This document shows, one piece after another, positions 19,332 through 28,779 of a stretch of DNA of 64,000 bases (positions are counted from its first letter, which is position 1; each line of letters starts with the position of its first letter). The notes under the pieces were generated by a model, which saw only the letters and a list, made by a program, of their open reading frames with translations, ran no database searches and was not told where the DNA came from. This stretch comes from Mycobacterium sp. E3198 (GTDB taxonomy: Bacteria > Actinomycetota > Actinomycetes > Mycobacteriales > Mycobacteriaceae). The position numbers and the translations under genes were made by a program. The DNA lies in NCBI RefSeq assembly GCF_001667015.1, contig NZ_LZIS01000092.1:42371-106370 (forward strand), read 5' to 3'.

Positions 19332-22300
19332 ATGGCCCTCCATCTCCACCGTGCCGAACGCACCGACTCACTCGCCGACGGTCTGGGCGCCCTGTTGGCC
19401 GTCCCGCCGGCTGACCCGTTCGCCGAGGAGCTGGTGCTGGTCCCGGCGCGCGGCGTGGAACGCTGGCTCAGCCAGCGGCTCTCGCACGCGCTGGGGTGTC
19501 GGCCCGGCGCCGGCGACGGGGTGTGCGCCGGGGTCGCGTTCCGCAGCCCGGCCTCGTTGATCGCTGAGATCACCGGCACGGCCGACGACGATCCCTGGTC
19601 ACCCGAGGCCATGACGTGGCCGCTGCTGGAGGCCATCGACTGCAGCCTGGACGAGCCGTGGTGTGCAACCCTCGCAACGCATTTGGGCCACTTCGACACG
19701 GGCGAGGAGGCGGAGCTGCGCCGGGCCCGCCGCTATGCGACCGCGCGCCGGCTGGCGGGGCTGTTCGCCTCCTACGCGCGGCAGCGCCCGCAACTGCTCA
19801 GCGACTGGTTGGACGGCGACGCGGGGCAACTCGACTCCGACCTGCGCTGGCAGCCGGAGCTGTGGCGGGCGCTGGTCGAGCGCGTCGACGCCGACCCCCC
19901 GCACGTCCGGCACCACAAGACGGTCGCCCGGCTGCGGGAGGGGCCCAGCGACCTGCCGGCGCGGCTGTCGCTGTTCGGGCATACCCGGCTGGCCTCCACC
20001 GACGTTCAGCTGCTCGATGCGCTGGCCACCCACCACGATCTGCACCTGTGGCTGCCGCACCCCAGCGACGATCTGTGGCGGGCGCTGGCCGGCGGCCACG
20101 GCGCCATCCCCCGCCGCACCGACGTCAGCCACCGGGACGTCTTGCACCCGTTGCTGGCGACGCTGGGGCGGGACCTTCGCGAGCTAGAGCGAAGCCTCCC
20201 CGCGGATCCGCTAACCGACGAATACCTTCCCGGCCGGCCGCGCCCCGACACGCTGCTCGGCTGGCTGCAGTCCGACATCGCCGCGAATGCCGTTCGGCCG
20301 CAGGGGCGCGAGCTCGCCGCGAAGGACCGCTCCGTCCAGATACACAGTTGTCACGGCCCGGCCCGGCAGGTCGACGTGCTGCGCGAGGTGCTGCTCGGCC
20401 TCCTGCAGGACGACCCGACCCTGGAGCCGCGCGACATCCTGGTGATGTGTCCCGACATCGAGACCTACGCGCCGCTGATCGTCGCGGACTTCGGGCTCGG
20501 CGACGTGGTGCACGGTGCGCATCCCGCCCACCGCTTGCGGGTGCGGCTCGCGGACCGCTCGCCGACCCAGACCAATCCCCTGCTCGGCCTGGCCGCGCAG
20601 TTGCTGGCGCTGGCCGGCAGCAGGGTCACCGCCAGCGAGGTGCTCAACTTCGCCGAGGCGGCGCCGGTGCGCGCCTGCTTCGGCTTCACCGATGACGACC
20701 TGGAGGCCGTCACCCGCTGGGTCCGGCAGGCGAACATCCGCTGGGGTTTCGACCAGGAGCATCGGCGCCCGTACCACGTCGACTTCGTGCACAACACTTG
20801 GCGTTTCGGCATCGACCGCGTGCTGGCCGGCGTCGCGATGTCCGGCGATTCGCATGCCTGGATCGATTCCACCCTGCCCCTCGACGATGTCAGCAGCAAC
20901 CGCGTCCAATTGGCGGGCCGGTTCGCCGAATTCGTCGACCGCTTGCGGCGCGTGATCGACTCCCTCAGCGGGGCGCGGCCGCTACGGGAGTGGCTGGCGG
21001 CCCTGACCGACGGCCTCGCGCTGCTGGCGCGCATCGACGATTCGGACCTGTGGCAAACCAGCCAGCTGCACCGTGAATTCGCGCGGGTGCTGACCGACGC
21101 CGGCCCGCGGGCCGACACCACCCTGCAGCTGCCCGACGTCCGGGCGCTGCTTGACCGGCAGCTCGCCGGGCGCCCGACGAGGGCCAACTTCCGCACCGGC
21201 ACCCTGACGGTGTGCACCATGGTGCCGATGCGCTCGGTGCCGCATCGGGTGGTCTGCCTCGTCGGGCTGGACGACGGCGTGTTTCCCCGCCTCGGTGTCA
21301 TCGACGGTGACGACGTGCTGGCCCGCGATCCGATGACCGGCGAACGCGATATCCGTTCGGAGGACCGGCAATTGCTGTTGGACGCGATCGGCGCGGCCAC
21401 CGAGCACCTGGTGATCACCTACACCGGCGCCAACGAGTATTCCGGCCAGCCGCGCCCGCCGGCGGTGCCGCTGGCCGAGCTGCTGGACACCCTGGACATG
21501 ACCGTGCCGGACGACCAGCCGGACCAGATCCGCCGGCGCGTGGTCGTTCAGCATCCGTTGCAGCCGTTCGACATTCGCAACGTCATCCCCGGCAGGCTGG
21601 TACCCGAGGTTCCGTTCAGCTTCGACACGACGGTGCTGCGTGCCGCGCGGGCCGCAGCGGGGGAACGCGGCGAACCGCCCCCGTTCATCTCCGGCCCGCT
21701 GCCGCCCCCGCCCGCCGACGACGTGATCCTCGCCGACCTCGTCGCCTTCTTCAAGGACCCGGTGAAGGGCTTCTTCCGCGCGCTGGACTTCACGCTGCCG
21801 CGCGACGTAGACGGCGTGCAAGACGCCATGCCAGTCGACATCAACAGCCTCGAGGAGTGGACGGTCGGTGACCGCATGCTCGGCGACATCCTGCTCGGGA
21901 TGACGCCGGATGACGCTCGTCAGGCCGAGTGGCGCCGGGGCACGCTGCCGCCGGGCCAACTGGGTTGGCGCAAGGCGGCGGAGGTTCGCGACCAGGCCGC
22001 GCTGCTGGCGGGCGCCGCGCAACAGCATCGCCGAGCGGGCGCACGGGCGTATGACGTCGACATCGACCTCGGCTCCGGGCGACGGCTCACCGGTACGGTG
22101 TCGCCGGTGTACGGGGAGCGGCTCGTGTCGGTGACCTATTCCAAGCTCGACGGCAAGCACCTGCTCGAGTCGTGGATTCCGTTGCTGGCGTTGATCGCTC
22201 ATGATTCTTCCCGCGACTGGTCGGCGGTGTGCATCGGCCGTCGCAAGAGGGGGGTCGGCCCGCGGGTGGAGGGCCTGGGTCGGCCAAACGACGACGCCGC

Positions 22301-22613
22301 CGGGATACTTCGCGATCTGGTGGCGATCTACGACGCGGGGCGCCGGGAGCCGATTCCGTTGCCCATCAAGACGTCCTACGCCTACGCGGCCGCACGCCAC
22401 TGCGGCGACGACCCGGTGCGCGAGGCGGAATATCGGTGGAAGTACGAGGACGAGGAGCCGGCGCACCTGCGGGCCTGGGGCAAGAAGGTGCGGCTGGCCG
22501 ACCTCATGCAGCCGCTGCGACCCGGCGAGGAATGCGGCGGCGAGGACAACCGGCTCGGCGCCTACGCCGCCCGCCTGTGGCTGCCGATGCTGCGCGCGGA
22601 GCGGAAGCCTTAG
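19332..22613 (+). CDS. recC: Exodeoxyribonuclease V gamma subunit RecC
   Basis: A 1093-residue RecC (H37Rv about 1097). It has the inactive helicase-like N-terminal half (LVPARGVERWLSQRLS, the usual start of RecC) and the conserved VVCLVGLDDGVFPR segment around residues 640-653. In the RecBCD complex RecC splits the strands and scans for recognition sequences. Directly followed, with no gap, by recB. In mycobacteria RecBCD is reported to act mainly in single-strand annealing, with AdnAB handling recombinational repair. Confidence 0.95.
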   Translation: MALHLHRAERTDSLADGLGALLAVPPADPFAEELVLVPARGVERWLSQRLSHALGCRPGAGDGVCAGVAFRSPASLIAEITGTADDDPWSPEAMTWPLLEAIDCSLDEPWCATLATHLGHFDTGEEAELRRARRYATARRLAGLFASYARQRPQLLSDWLDGDAGQLDSDLRWQPELWRALVERVDADPPHVRHHKTVARLREGPSDLPARLSLFGHTRLASTDVQLLDALATHHDLHLWLPHPSDDLWRALAGGHGAIPRRTDVSHRDVLHPLLATLGRDLRELERSLPADPLTDEYLPGRPRPDTLLGWLQSDIAANAVRPQGRELAAKDRSVQIHSCHGPARQVDVLREVLLGLLQDDPTLEPRDILVMCPDIETYAPLIVADFGLGDVVHGAHPAHRLRVRLADRSPTQTNPLLGLAAQLLALAGSRVTASEVLNFAEAAPVRACFGFTDDDLEAVTRWVRQANIRWGFDQEHRRPYHVDFVHNTWRFGIDRVLAGVAMSGDSHAWIDSTLPLDDVSSNRVQLAGRFAEFVDRLRRVIDSLSGARPLREWLAALTDGLALLARIDDSDLWQTSQLHREFARVLTDAGPRADTTLQLPDVRALLDRQLAGRPTRANFRTGTLTVCTMVPMRSVPHRVVCLVGLDDGVFPRLGVIDGDDVLARDPMTGERDIRSEDRQLLLDAIGAATEHLVITYTGANEYSGQPRPPAVPLAELLDTLDMTVPDDQPDQIRRRVVVQHPLQPFDIRNVIPGRLVPEVPFSFDTTVLRAARAAAGERGEPPPFISGPLPPPPADDVILADLVAFFKDPVKGFFRALDFTLPRDVDGVQDAMPVDINSLEEWTVGDRMLGDILLGMTPDDARQAEWRRGTLPPGQLGWRKAAEVRDQAALLAGAAQQHRRAGARAYDVDIDLGSGRRLTGTVSPVYGERLVSVTYSKLDGKHLLESWIPLLALIAHDSSRDWSAVCIGRRKRGVGPRVEGLGRPNDDAAGILRDLVAIYDAGRREPIPLPIKTSYAYAAARHCGDDPVREAEYRWKYEDEEPAHLRAWGKKVRLADLMQPLRPGEECGGEDNRLGAYAARLWLPMLRAERKP

Positions 22614-25600
22614 ATGGACAAGGCGACGGAGCGCTTTGACCTGCTCGGCCCACTGCCGGCCCGGCGTTCCACCACCGTGCTGGAGGCCAGCGCCGGCACG
22701 GGCAAGACGTTCGCACTGGCCGGCCTGGTGACCCGCTACCTCGCCGAGGGCGAGGCGACCCTGGACCAGATGCTGCTCATCACCTTCGGGCGGGCCGCCA
22801 GCCAGGAGCTGCGCGAGCGCGTCCGCTGCCAAATCGTCGAAGCCGTAGCCGCTTTCGGTGACCCATCGAGCGCCGGCGACAACGAGTTGATCACACATCT
22901 GCTCGACGGCAGCGACACGCAGCGCGCGGAACGCAGGCAGCGGCTTCGCGACGCGCTGGCCGGCTTCGACGCGGCAACGATCGCCACCACGCACCAGTTC
23001 TGCCAACTGGTGTTGCGCTCGCTGGGCGTGGCCGGCGACACGGCGGGCAGTGTGACACTCCTGGAGAGCCTCGACGAGCTGGTCGTCGAGATCGTCGACG
23101 ATCTGTACCTCGCCCACTTCGGGCAGGAGCGCGAAGACCCGGTGTTGCAGTACCGCGATGCGCTGCGGCTGGCGCGCGAGGTGGCCAACAACCCGTCCAC
23201 GCAGCTGCGCCCCCGCGACCCCGAACCCGGCTCGCGGGCCGCCGTCTGCGTCGGCTTCGCGGAACAGGTTCTCGCCGAGCTGAACACGCGGAAGCGCCGG
23301 CTGGGCGTCCTGGGCTACGACGACCTGCTGATCCGACTCGCCGACGCGCTGGCCACCGATGACTCCCCCGCCCGGATCCGCATGCACCAGCGCTGGCCCA
23401 TCGTCATGGTCGACGAGTTCCAGGACACCGACCCGGTGCAATGGAAGGTCATCGACCGCGCGTTCGGCGGGCGCTCCACCGTCGTCCTGATCGGCGATCC
23501 CAAGCAGGCGATCTACGCGTTCCGCGGCGGCGACATCGTGACGTACCTGCAGGCGGCCGAGGCGGCAGGGAAGAAGAAGACGTTGGGCATCAACTGGCGC
23601 AGCGATTCCGCGCTCGTCGAGCGGCTGCAGGTGGTCTTGCGCGGCGCCCAACTCGGTGACCCCACGATCGTGGTCAACGACGTCGAGGCGTACCACCGGG
23701 GCCATCGGCTGGCCGGGGCGCCGCGCAACGATCCCTTCCGGTTACGCGTGGTGCCCCGAAAGTCCTTGGGGCGCAGGGGCCTGGCGAACATGCCGATCGA
23801 TGAGTTGCGCGAGCATATCGGCGCCGACCTCGCCGCGGACATCCGCGCCCTGTTGGCCGGCGGCGCGACGTTCGGCGGCGAGCCGCTGCGGGCCCGCGAC
23901 ATCGCGGTCATCGTGGAGCGGCACGAGGACGCAAGCGCTTGCTTCAGGGCACTGTGCGCGGCCGGCGTTCCGGCGGTGTACACCGGCAACACCGACGTGT
24001 TCGCGTCGGACGCCGCGGCGGATTGGCTGTGTCTGTTGGAGGCATTCGACCAGCCCCATCGTCCCGGCATGGTGCGCGCCGCGGCGGCGACGATGTTCTT
24101 CGGCGAGACGGCGGCATCGCTGGCCGCCGGCGGCGATGCGCTGACCGACCGGGTCGCGGAAACGTTGCGGGAATGGGCGGGCCACGCGCGGGAACGCGGG
24201 GTCGCCGCCATTTTCGAGGCAGCGCAATTGCGGGGTATGGGTGACCGCCTGCTCTCCGCCCTGGGCGGCGAGCGCCACATGACGGACCTGGCGCACGTCA
24301 CGCAGCTGCTGCAGGACGTCGCGCACCGCGACCGCTACAGTTTGCCGGCACTTCGCGACTGGCTGCGCAGGCAGCGCGACGAGCGCAGCGGCGCACCCGA
24401 ACGCAACCGGAGGCTGGACAGCGACGCGGCCGCGGTGCAGATCATGACGGTCTATGTGAGTAAGGGCCTGCAGTACCCGATCGTGTACCTGCCGTTCGCA
24501 TTCAACCGCAGCGTCGCAAAGCGCGACATCGTGTTGTTCCATGACGGGCAGGCGCGCTGCCTACATGTCGGCGGGAAGGACAGCCCCGACTTCGCCAGAG
24601 TTGAAGCGCTGGGCCGCAAGGAGGATGCCGGCGATGCCAGCCGGTTGACGTACGTCGCGCTGACCAGGGCGCAGACGCAGGTGGTGGCGTGGTGGTCGCC
24701 GGCCTACTACGAACCCAATGGCGGCCTGTCCCGGCTGCTGCGCGGCCGCGGGCCCGGCGAGTCCGTGGTGCCCGACGAATGCGAACCGGCGAAGATCTCC
24801 GACGACGACGCGATGGCCCGGTTCCGCGAGTGGGAGGCCGCGGGCGGTCCGGTGATCGAGGAGTCGGTGGTGGTCGAGGCCCCGGCGCTGACGCCGGCAC
24901 CGGTGCCGTCGGACATCGACAGCCGACACTTTCACCGCGGCATCGACACCGGCTGGCGGCGCACCTCCTACTCCGGCCTCGTCCGGGAGGCGGAGACCTC
25001 CGAGGCCGCCGGGGTGACCAGCGAGCCCGAAGTCACCGAACTGGACGACGAGGCCGGCGATATCGCGTTGAGCCAGGCCGCATCCGGGCCCGACGTACCC
25101 TCCCCGATGGCGGACCTGCCCATGGGTGCGAAGTTCGGCACGCTGGTACACGCCGTGCTGGAGACCACCGACCCGTTCGCCCCCGACCTGGCCGGCGAGC
25201 TTGCGGCGCAGATTCGGCAGCACTCGGTGTGGTGGCCCGTCGCCGTGGATCCGGAGGTGCTCGCCGCCGCGATGGTGCCGATGCACGACACCCCGCTGGG
25301 GCCGCTGGCCGGCGGCCTGACGCTGCGACAGATCGGGCTGCCGGATCGGCTGCGGGAACTCGACTTTGAGTTTCCGCTGGCCGGCGGCGACCTTCGCTCG
25401 GCCGCGCCCGAGCTCCGCCTTGCGGACGTGGGGGCGCTGCTGCGCCGGCACCTGCCGGCCGATGACGCGCTGGCGTCGTACGCCGACCGGCTGGCGGGAC
25501 GCGCGCTCGGCGGGCAACCGTTGCGCGGATACCTCACCGGCTCGGTCGACGCCGTCCTGCGCGTCCCCGACGGTGCGGGACACCGCTACGTGGTGGTGGA

Positions 25601-25934
25601 CTACAAGACCAACTGGCTCGGCGATCACGACCGGGCACTGACGTCCGCCGACTACGATCGGGCGCGGCTGGTCGAGGCGATGCTGCACTCGGACTATCCC
25701 CTGCAGGCCCTGTTGTACAGCGTTGTGCTGCACCGGTTCTTGCGGTGGCGTGTGCCCGGCTACGATCCCGCCCGCCAGCTCGGCGGTGTCCTCTACCTGT
25801 TCGTGCGCGGGATGTGCGGCGCCGACACACCGGTGATCGACGGGCACCCGTCGGGGGTGTTCAGCTGGCGGCCGCCCGCGTCGCTGGTGGCGGCGTTGTC
25901 GGACCTGCTCGACGACGGGAGGGCCGTCGCGTGA
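22614..25934 (+). CDS. recB: Exodeoxyribonuclease V beta subunit RecB
   Basis: A 1106-residue UvrD-family helicase/nuclease. Walker A ASAGTGKT is at residues 25-32 and motif II VMVDEFQDTDPVQW near 264. Motif III (LIGDPKQAIYAFRGGD) and motif V/VI (YVALTRAQTQV) are also present. The C-terminal nuclease domain has VVVDYKTNW (near 996) with the catalytic Asp and Lys, so both activities should be intact. Start ATG immediately follows the recC stop, and the recD GTG overlaps its stop. Confidence 0.96.
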   Translation: MDKATERFDLLGPLPARRSTTVLEASAGTGKTFALAGLVTRYLAEGEATLDQMLLITFGRAASQELRERVRCQIVEAVAAFGDPSSAGDNELITHLLDGSDTQRAERRQRLRDALAGFDAATIATTHQFCQLVLRSLGVAGDTAGSVTLLESLDELVVEIVDDLYLAHFGQEREDPVLQYRDALRLAREVANNPSTQLRPRDPEPGSRAAVCVGFAEQVLAELNTRKRRLGVLGYDDLLIRLADALATDDSPARIRMHQRWPIVMVDEFQDTDPVQWKVIDRAFGGRSTVVLIGDPKQAIYAFRGGDIVTYLQAAEAAGKKKTLGINWRSDSALVERLQVVLRGAQLGDPTIVVNDVEAYHRGHRLAGAPRNDPFRLRVVPRKSLGRRGLANMPIDELREHIGADLAADIRALLAGGATFGGEPLRARDIAVIVERHEDASACFRALCAAGVPAVYTGNTDVFASDAAADWLCLLEAFDQPHRPGMVRAAAATMFFGETAASLAAGGDALTDRVAETLREWAGHARERGVAAIFEAAQLRGMGDRLLSALGGERHMTDLAHVTQLLQDVAHRDRYSLPALRDWLRRQRDERSGAPERNRRLDSDAAAVQIMTVYVSKGLQYPIVYLPFAFNRSVAKRDIVLFHDGQARCLHVGGKDSPDFARVEALGRKEDAGDASRLTYVALTRAQTQVVAWWSPAYYEPNGGLSRLLRGRGPGESVVPDECEPAKISDDDAMARFREWEAAGGPVIEESVVVEAPALTPAPVPSDIDSRHFHRGIDTGWRRTSYSGLVREAETSEAAGVTSEPEVTELDDEAGDIALSQAASGPDVPSPMADLPMGAKFGTLVHAVLETTDPFAPDLAGELAAQIRQHSVWWPVAVDPEVLAAAMVPMHDTPLGPLAGGLTLRQIGLPDRLRELDFEFPLAGGDLRSAAPELRLADVGALLRRHLPADDALASYADRLAGRALGGQPLRGYLTGSVDAVLRVPDGAGHRYVVVDYKTNWLGDHDRALTSADYDRARLVEAMLHSDYPLQALLYSVVLHRFLRWRVPGYDPARQLGGVLYLFVRGMCGADTPVIDGHPSGVFSWRPPASLVAALSDLLDDGRAVA

Positions 25935-27652
25935 CGGTCGAGGCGATCGGCGCCGCCGGGAGGCTGCGGGCGTTCAGCGAAGCGGGCGTGTTCGAGGCCG
26001 CGGATATTCATGTGGCGCAGCGACTTACGGCACTCGCCGGCGAGCCAGATGAGCGGGTGGCGCTGGCGATCGCCTTGGTGGTGCGCGCGCTGCGCGGCGG
26101 TTCGGTGTGCGTGGACCTGCGGGTGGTGCAGGCCCAGATCGGCATCGCCGAGCTGCCGTGGCCCGAGGCCGACGGATGGCTGGCGGCCGTGCGGGCGAGC
26201 CGCTTGCTCGGGTCGCCGCCGGTGCTGCGGCTGTTCGGTGACCTGTTGTACCTGGACCGCTATTGGCTCGAGGAAGAACAGGTGTGCGCGGACCTGCTCG
26301 CGCTGTCCGTGCCGGGGGCGACGGGCCAGACGCCGCCATTGGAGCGACTTTTCCCTCCCGGCTATGAGGAACAACGCGCCGCCGCCGAAATCGCGCTGTC
26401 GCAAGCCGTTACGGTGCTCACCGGTGGACCGGGCACCGGAAAGACCACGACCGTGGCGCGGCTGCTGGGGCTGCTGGCCGAGCGGGCGGAGCTCACCGGC
26501 GCTCCGCGGCCGCGAATCGCCCTGGCCGCACCGACCGGCAAGGCCGCGGCGCGGCTGGCCGAGGCGGTCGCCGCCGAGGTCGAGAACCTGGACGCGGTGG
26601 ACCGGGCGCGGCTGGCCGGCCTGCGAGCGACGACGCTGCACCGGCTGCTGGGCTCGAGGCCGGATACCTCCGTGCGGTTCCGGCACAATCGCGGCAACCG
26701 GCTGCCGCACGACGTCATCGTCGTCGACGAGACGTCGATGGTGTCGCTGACGATGATGGCGCGGCTGCTGGAAGCGGTGCGCCCGGACACCCGGCTGATC
26801 CTGGTGGGCGATCCCGACCAGCTGGCCTCGGTGGAGGCCGGCGCCGTGCTGGCGGACTTGGTGGAGGGGTTGACCGCTCGTCGCGACGTGCGGGTGGCCG
26901 CCCTGCGCACGCCGCATCGGTTCGGCGAATCGATTGGGGCACTGGCGGAAGCGATCCGGATCGGCGACGCCGACCGCGTGGTGGCCTTGCTGCGCGCCGG
27001 CGGCGAGCATATCGAGTGGTTGGACTCGGACGGCCCCACCGACCGGCTGCGTGCGGTATTGGTCGGTCACGCGTTGCGGGTGCGGGAGGCCGCGGTGCTC
27101 GGCGCCGCCGAGGCGGCCCTGGCGACCCTCGACGAGCACCGCCTGCTGTGCGCGCACCGGCGGGGACCGTACGGGGTGGCGCAGTGGAACCGGCAGGTGG
27201 AGCGCTGGCTCTCCGAGGAGACGGGCCAGCCGGTGTTCTCGGATTGGTACGTCGGCCGGCCGTTGTTGGTGACGGCCAACGACTATGGGCTCAAGGTCTA
27301 CAACGGTGACACCGGGGTGGTCATCGCAGGCGACGAAGGTTTGCGGGCTGTCATCGCCGGTGCTGCAGGGCCGCTGGACTTTTCGACGAGCCGGCTGTCC
27401 GACGTCGAGACGATGCACGCGATGACGATCCACAAGAGCCAGGGCAGTCAGGCGACCGAGGTGACGGTCCTCATGCCGCCGGAGGATTCCCGGTTGCTGA
27501 CCCGCGAGCTGTTCTACACCGCGGTGACCCGGGCCAAGGTGAAGGTGCGGGTGGTCGGCGCGGAGGCGTCGGTGCGGGCCGCGATCGAGCGGCGGGCGGT
27601 GCGGGCGAGCGGGCTGCGGCAGCGGTTGCAGACTGCGGCGCCTGTCGCGTGA
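25931..27652 (+). CDS. recD: Exodeoxyribonuclease V alpha subunit RecD
   Basis: A 573-residue 5'-3' helicase (H37Rv RecD 575). Walker A GGPGTGKTTTVARLL lies near residue 166, motif II is VIVVDETSMVS, motif III LILVGDPDQLASVEAG, and the C-terminal motifs MTIHKSQGSQ and YTAVTRAK are present. The GTG start is chosen because it overlaps the recB stop (GTGA), giving VTVEAIGAAGRLR and the expected length. Last gene of recCBD; no obvious hairpin follows. Confidence 0.95.
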   Translation: MTVEAIGAAGRLRAFSEAGVFEAADIHVAQRLTALAGEPDERVALAIALVVRALRGGSVCVDLRVVQAQIGIAELPWPEADGWLAAVRASRLLGSPPVLRLFGDLLYLDRYWLEEEQVCADLLALSVPGATGQTPPLERLFPPGYEEQRAAAEIALSQAVTVLTGGPGTGKTTTVARLLGLLAERAELTGAPRPRIALAAPTGKAAARLAEAVAAEVENLDAVDRARLAGLRATTLHRLLGSRPDTSVRFRHNRGNRLPHDVIVVDETSMVSLTMMARLLEAVRPDTRLILVGDPDQLASVEAGAVLADLVEGLTARRDVRVAALRTPHRFGESIGALAEAIRIGDADRVVALLRAGGEHIEWLDSDGPTDRLRAVLVGHALRVREAAVLGAAEAALATLDEHRLLCAHRRGPYGVAQWNRQVERWLSEETGQPVFSDWYVGRPLLVTANDYGLKVYNGDTGVVIAGDEGLRAVIAGAAGPLDFSTSRLSDVETMHAMTIHKSQGSQATEVTVLMPPEDSRLLTRELFYTAVTRAKVKVRVVGAEASVRAAIERRAVRASGLRQRLQTAAPVA

Positions 27653-27719
27653 GTGGCCCGGGGCGCGCCGTCAACTCCGCGTTGGGATGAGAACCCACGT
27701 CGCCAACTGATCGCCGTGG

Positions 27720-27764
27720 CCTCACGAACAATGCGATGAGCACATTCGCGTCGAGCGCCGTGAC
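27720..27764 (-). pseudogene. VapC-like PIN toxin, N-terminal remnant
   Basis: Right after the vapB-like stop, the minus strand reads (GTC)TALDANVLIALFV, the first strand and helix of a PIN domain with its first catalytic Asp. The expected GTG or ATG start is GTC, and after about 14 codons the similarity stops; the DNA then runs into the recD 3' end. There is no room for the rest of a ~130-residue toxin, so it is inactive. The family call rests on this short segment and on the adjacent antitoxin remnant. Confidence 0.6.
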
Positions 27765-28002
27765 TACTGATCCTCAATTGAGCGCACGTCCTCGGAGGTC
27801 GCGACTCTCCCGATGCTAACCAGCGGCAGCCCAGTGTCGAGATCCTTGGAAATCACCGCGGTACCGGCGGATCCCAAACCGCGGCGGATGAGATCGGCAA
27901 CGGTCTGACTCAGTGTGCATGGGTGTCTCGAGCAATTGCCAGTGCCCGTCTGTGCAGGTCGTCGGGTGGATCAATGGTGGTTCGCCCAACTAATTCTGGC
28001 AT
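27764..28002 (-). pseudogene. VapB-like antitoxin, frameshifted
   Basis: The minus strand from 28002 reads a ribbon-helix-helix antitoxin start (MPELVGRTTIDPPDDLHRR) and continues ALAIARDTHAH to a TGA. Shifting frame there (one base lost or two gained) continues LSQTVADLIRRGLGSAGTAV and ends ...ATSEDVRSIEDQ at the TAG of 27764-27766. The two halves join into one ~78-residue VapB, so a single frameshift broke it. The gene-free interval 27653-28079 otherwise shows nothing recognisable. Confidence 0.72.
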
Positions 28003-28079
28003 AAATGCGTCACGATGCGGCGGTACGGAAGCGCAGGCCGATTCGGCCAGGTTCGGTATACGGAAGAATCGCGGTCACC

Positions 28080-28775
28080 ATGACCGACAACGACGGCTCT
28101 GCACCGATCTCCCGGCGGCGCCACATCGCGCGGCTCGCGGTCTTCGCCGCGTTCCTGGCCGTGATGTTCTACCTGGTGGCCGTGGCGCGGGTCATCGACA
28201 TCGACGCGATACGGCGCGCGGTCTCCGCGACCGGGCCGGCGGCGCCGCTGACCTACGTCGCGGTGTCGGCCGTCCTGGGCACGCTGTTCGTCCCGGGCTC
28301 GATCCTGGCCGCCGGCAGCGGGATGCTGTTCGGTCCGCTGCTGGGCGTGTTCGTGACGCTGGGCGCGACGGTCGGCACCGCGATGGTTGCCAGCCGCATC
28401 GGGCGCCGGGCCGGCCGGGACAGCGCGCGGGCCCTGCTGGGGTCCCAGCGCGCCGACCGCATCGACGGGCTGATCGAACGGCGCGGACTGTGGGCCGTCG
28501 TGGGTCAGCGGTTCGTCCCCGGCATCTCCGATGCGCTGGCCTCCTATGCGTTTGGGGCGTTCGGAGTCCCGTTGTGGCAGATGGCGATTGGTTCTCTCAT
28601 CGGTTCGGCGCCGCGCGCGTTCGCCTACACCGCGCTGGGCGCCTCGATCAGGCAGCTGTCGTCGCCGTTGGCGTATGCCGCGATCGCGGTGTGGTGCGTG
28701 AGCGCCGTCGTCGGCGCGTTCGCGGCGCGGCGCGGCTACCGGAACTGGCGCGAGCACGCCCGCGGCCAGCGCTGA
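28080..28775 (+). CDS. TVP38/TMEM64 (DedA-like, SNARE-associated) membrane protein
   Basis: A 231-residue polytopic membrane protein, homologue of Rv0625c. Hydrophobic spans begin near residue 17 and the family hallmark VPGSILAAGSGMLFGPLLG is near 75-93. The second re-entrant motif is GQRFVPGISDALASYAFGAFG. Members are implicated in lipid scrambling or envelope transport. The start at 28080 follows a short gap after the vapB remnant; an upstream in-frame ATG would add a non-conserved leader. Convergent with mce2F, stops 4 bases apart and no terminator visible. Confidence 0.85.
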   Translation: MTDNDGSAPISRRRHIARLAVFAAFLAVMFYLVAVARVIDIDAIRRAVSATGPAAPLTYVAVSAVLGTLFVPGSILAAGSGMLFGPLLGVFVTLGATVGTAMVASRIGRRAGRDSARALLGSQRADRIDGLIERRGLWAVVGQRFVPGISDALASYAFGAFGVPLWQMAIGSLIGSAPRAFAYTALGASIRQLSSPLAYAAIAVWCVSAVVGAFAARRGYRNWREHARGQR

Positions 28776-28779
28776 CGAT

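Noticed and set aside
20982..23705. A 907-codon minus-strand open frame across recC/recB
   Set aside because: Antisense to two well-conserved genes, repetitive Arg/Gln/Gly-rich translation, no recognisable motif or ribosome-binding site.
24561..25847. A 428-codon minus-strand frame inside recB
   Set aside because: Antisense shadow; the recB nuclease motif lies on the opposite strand here.
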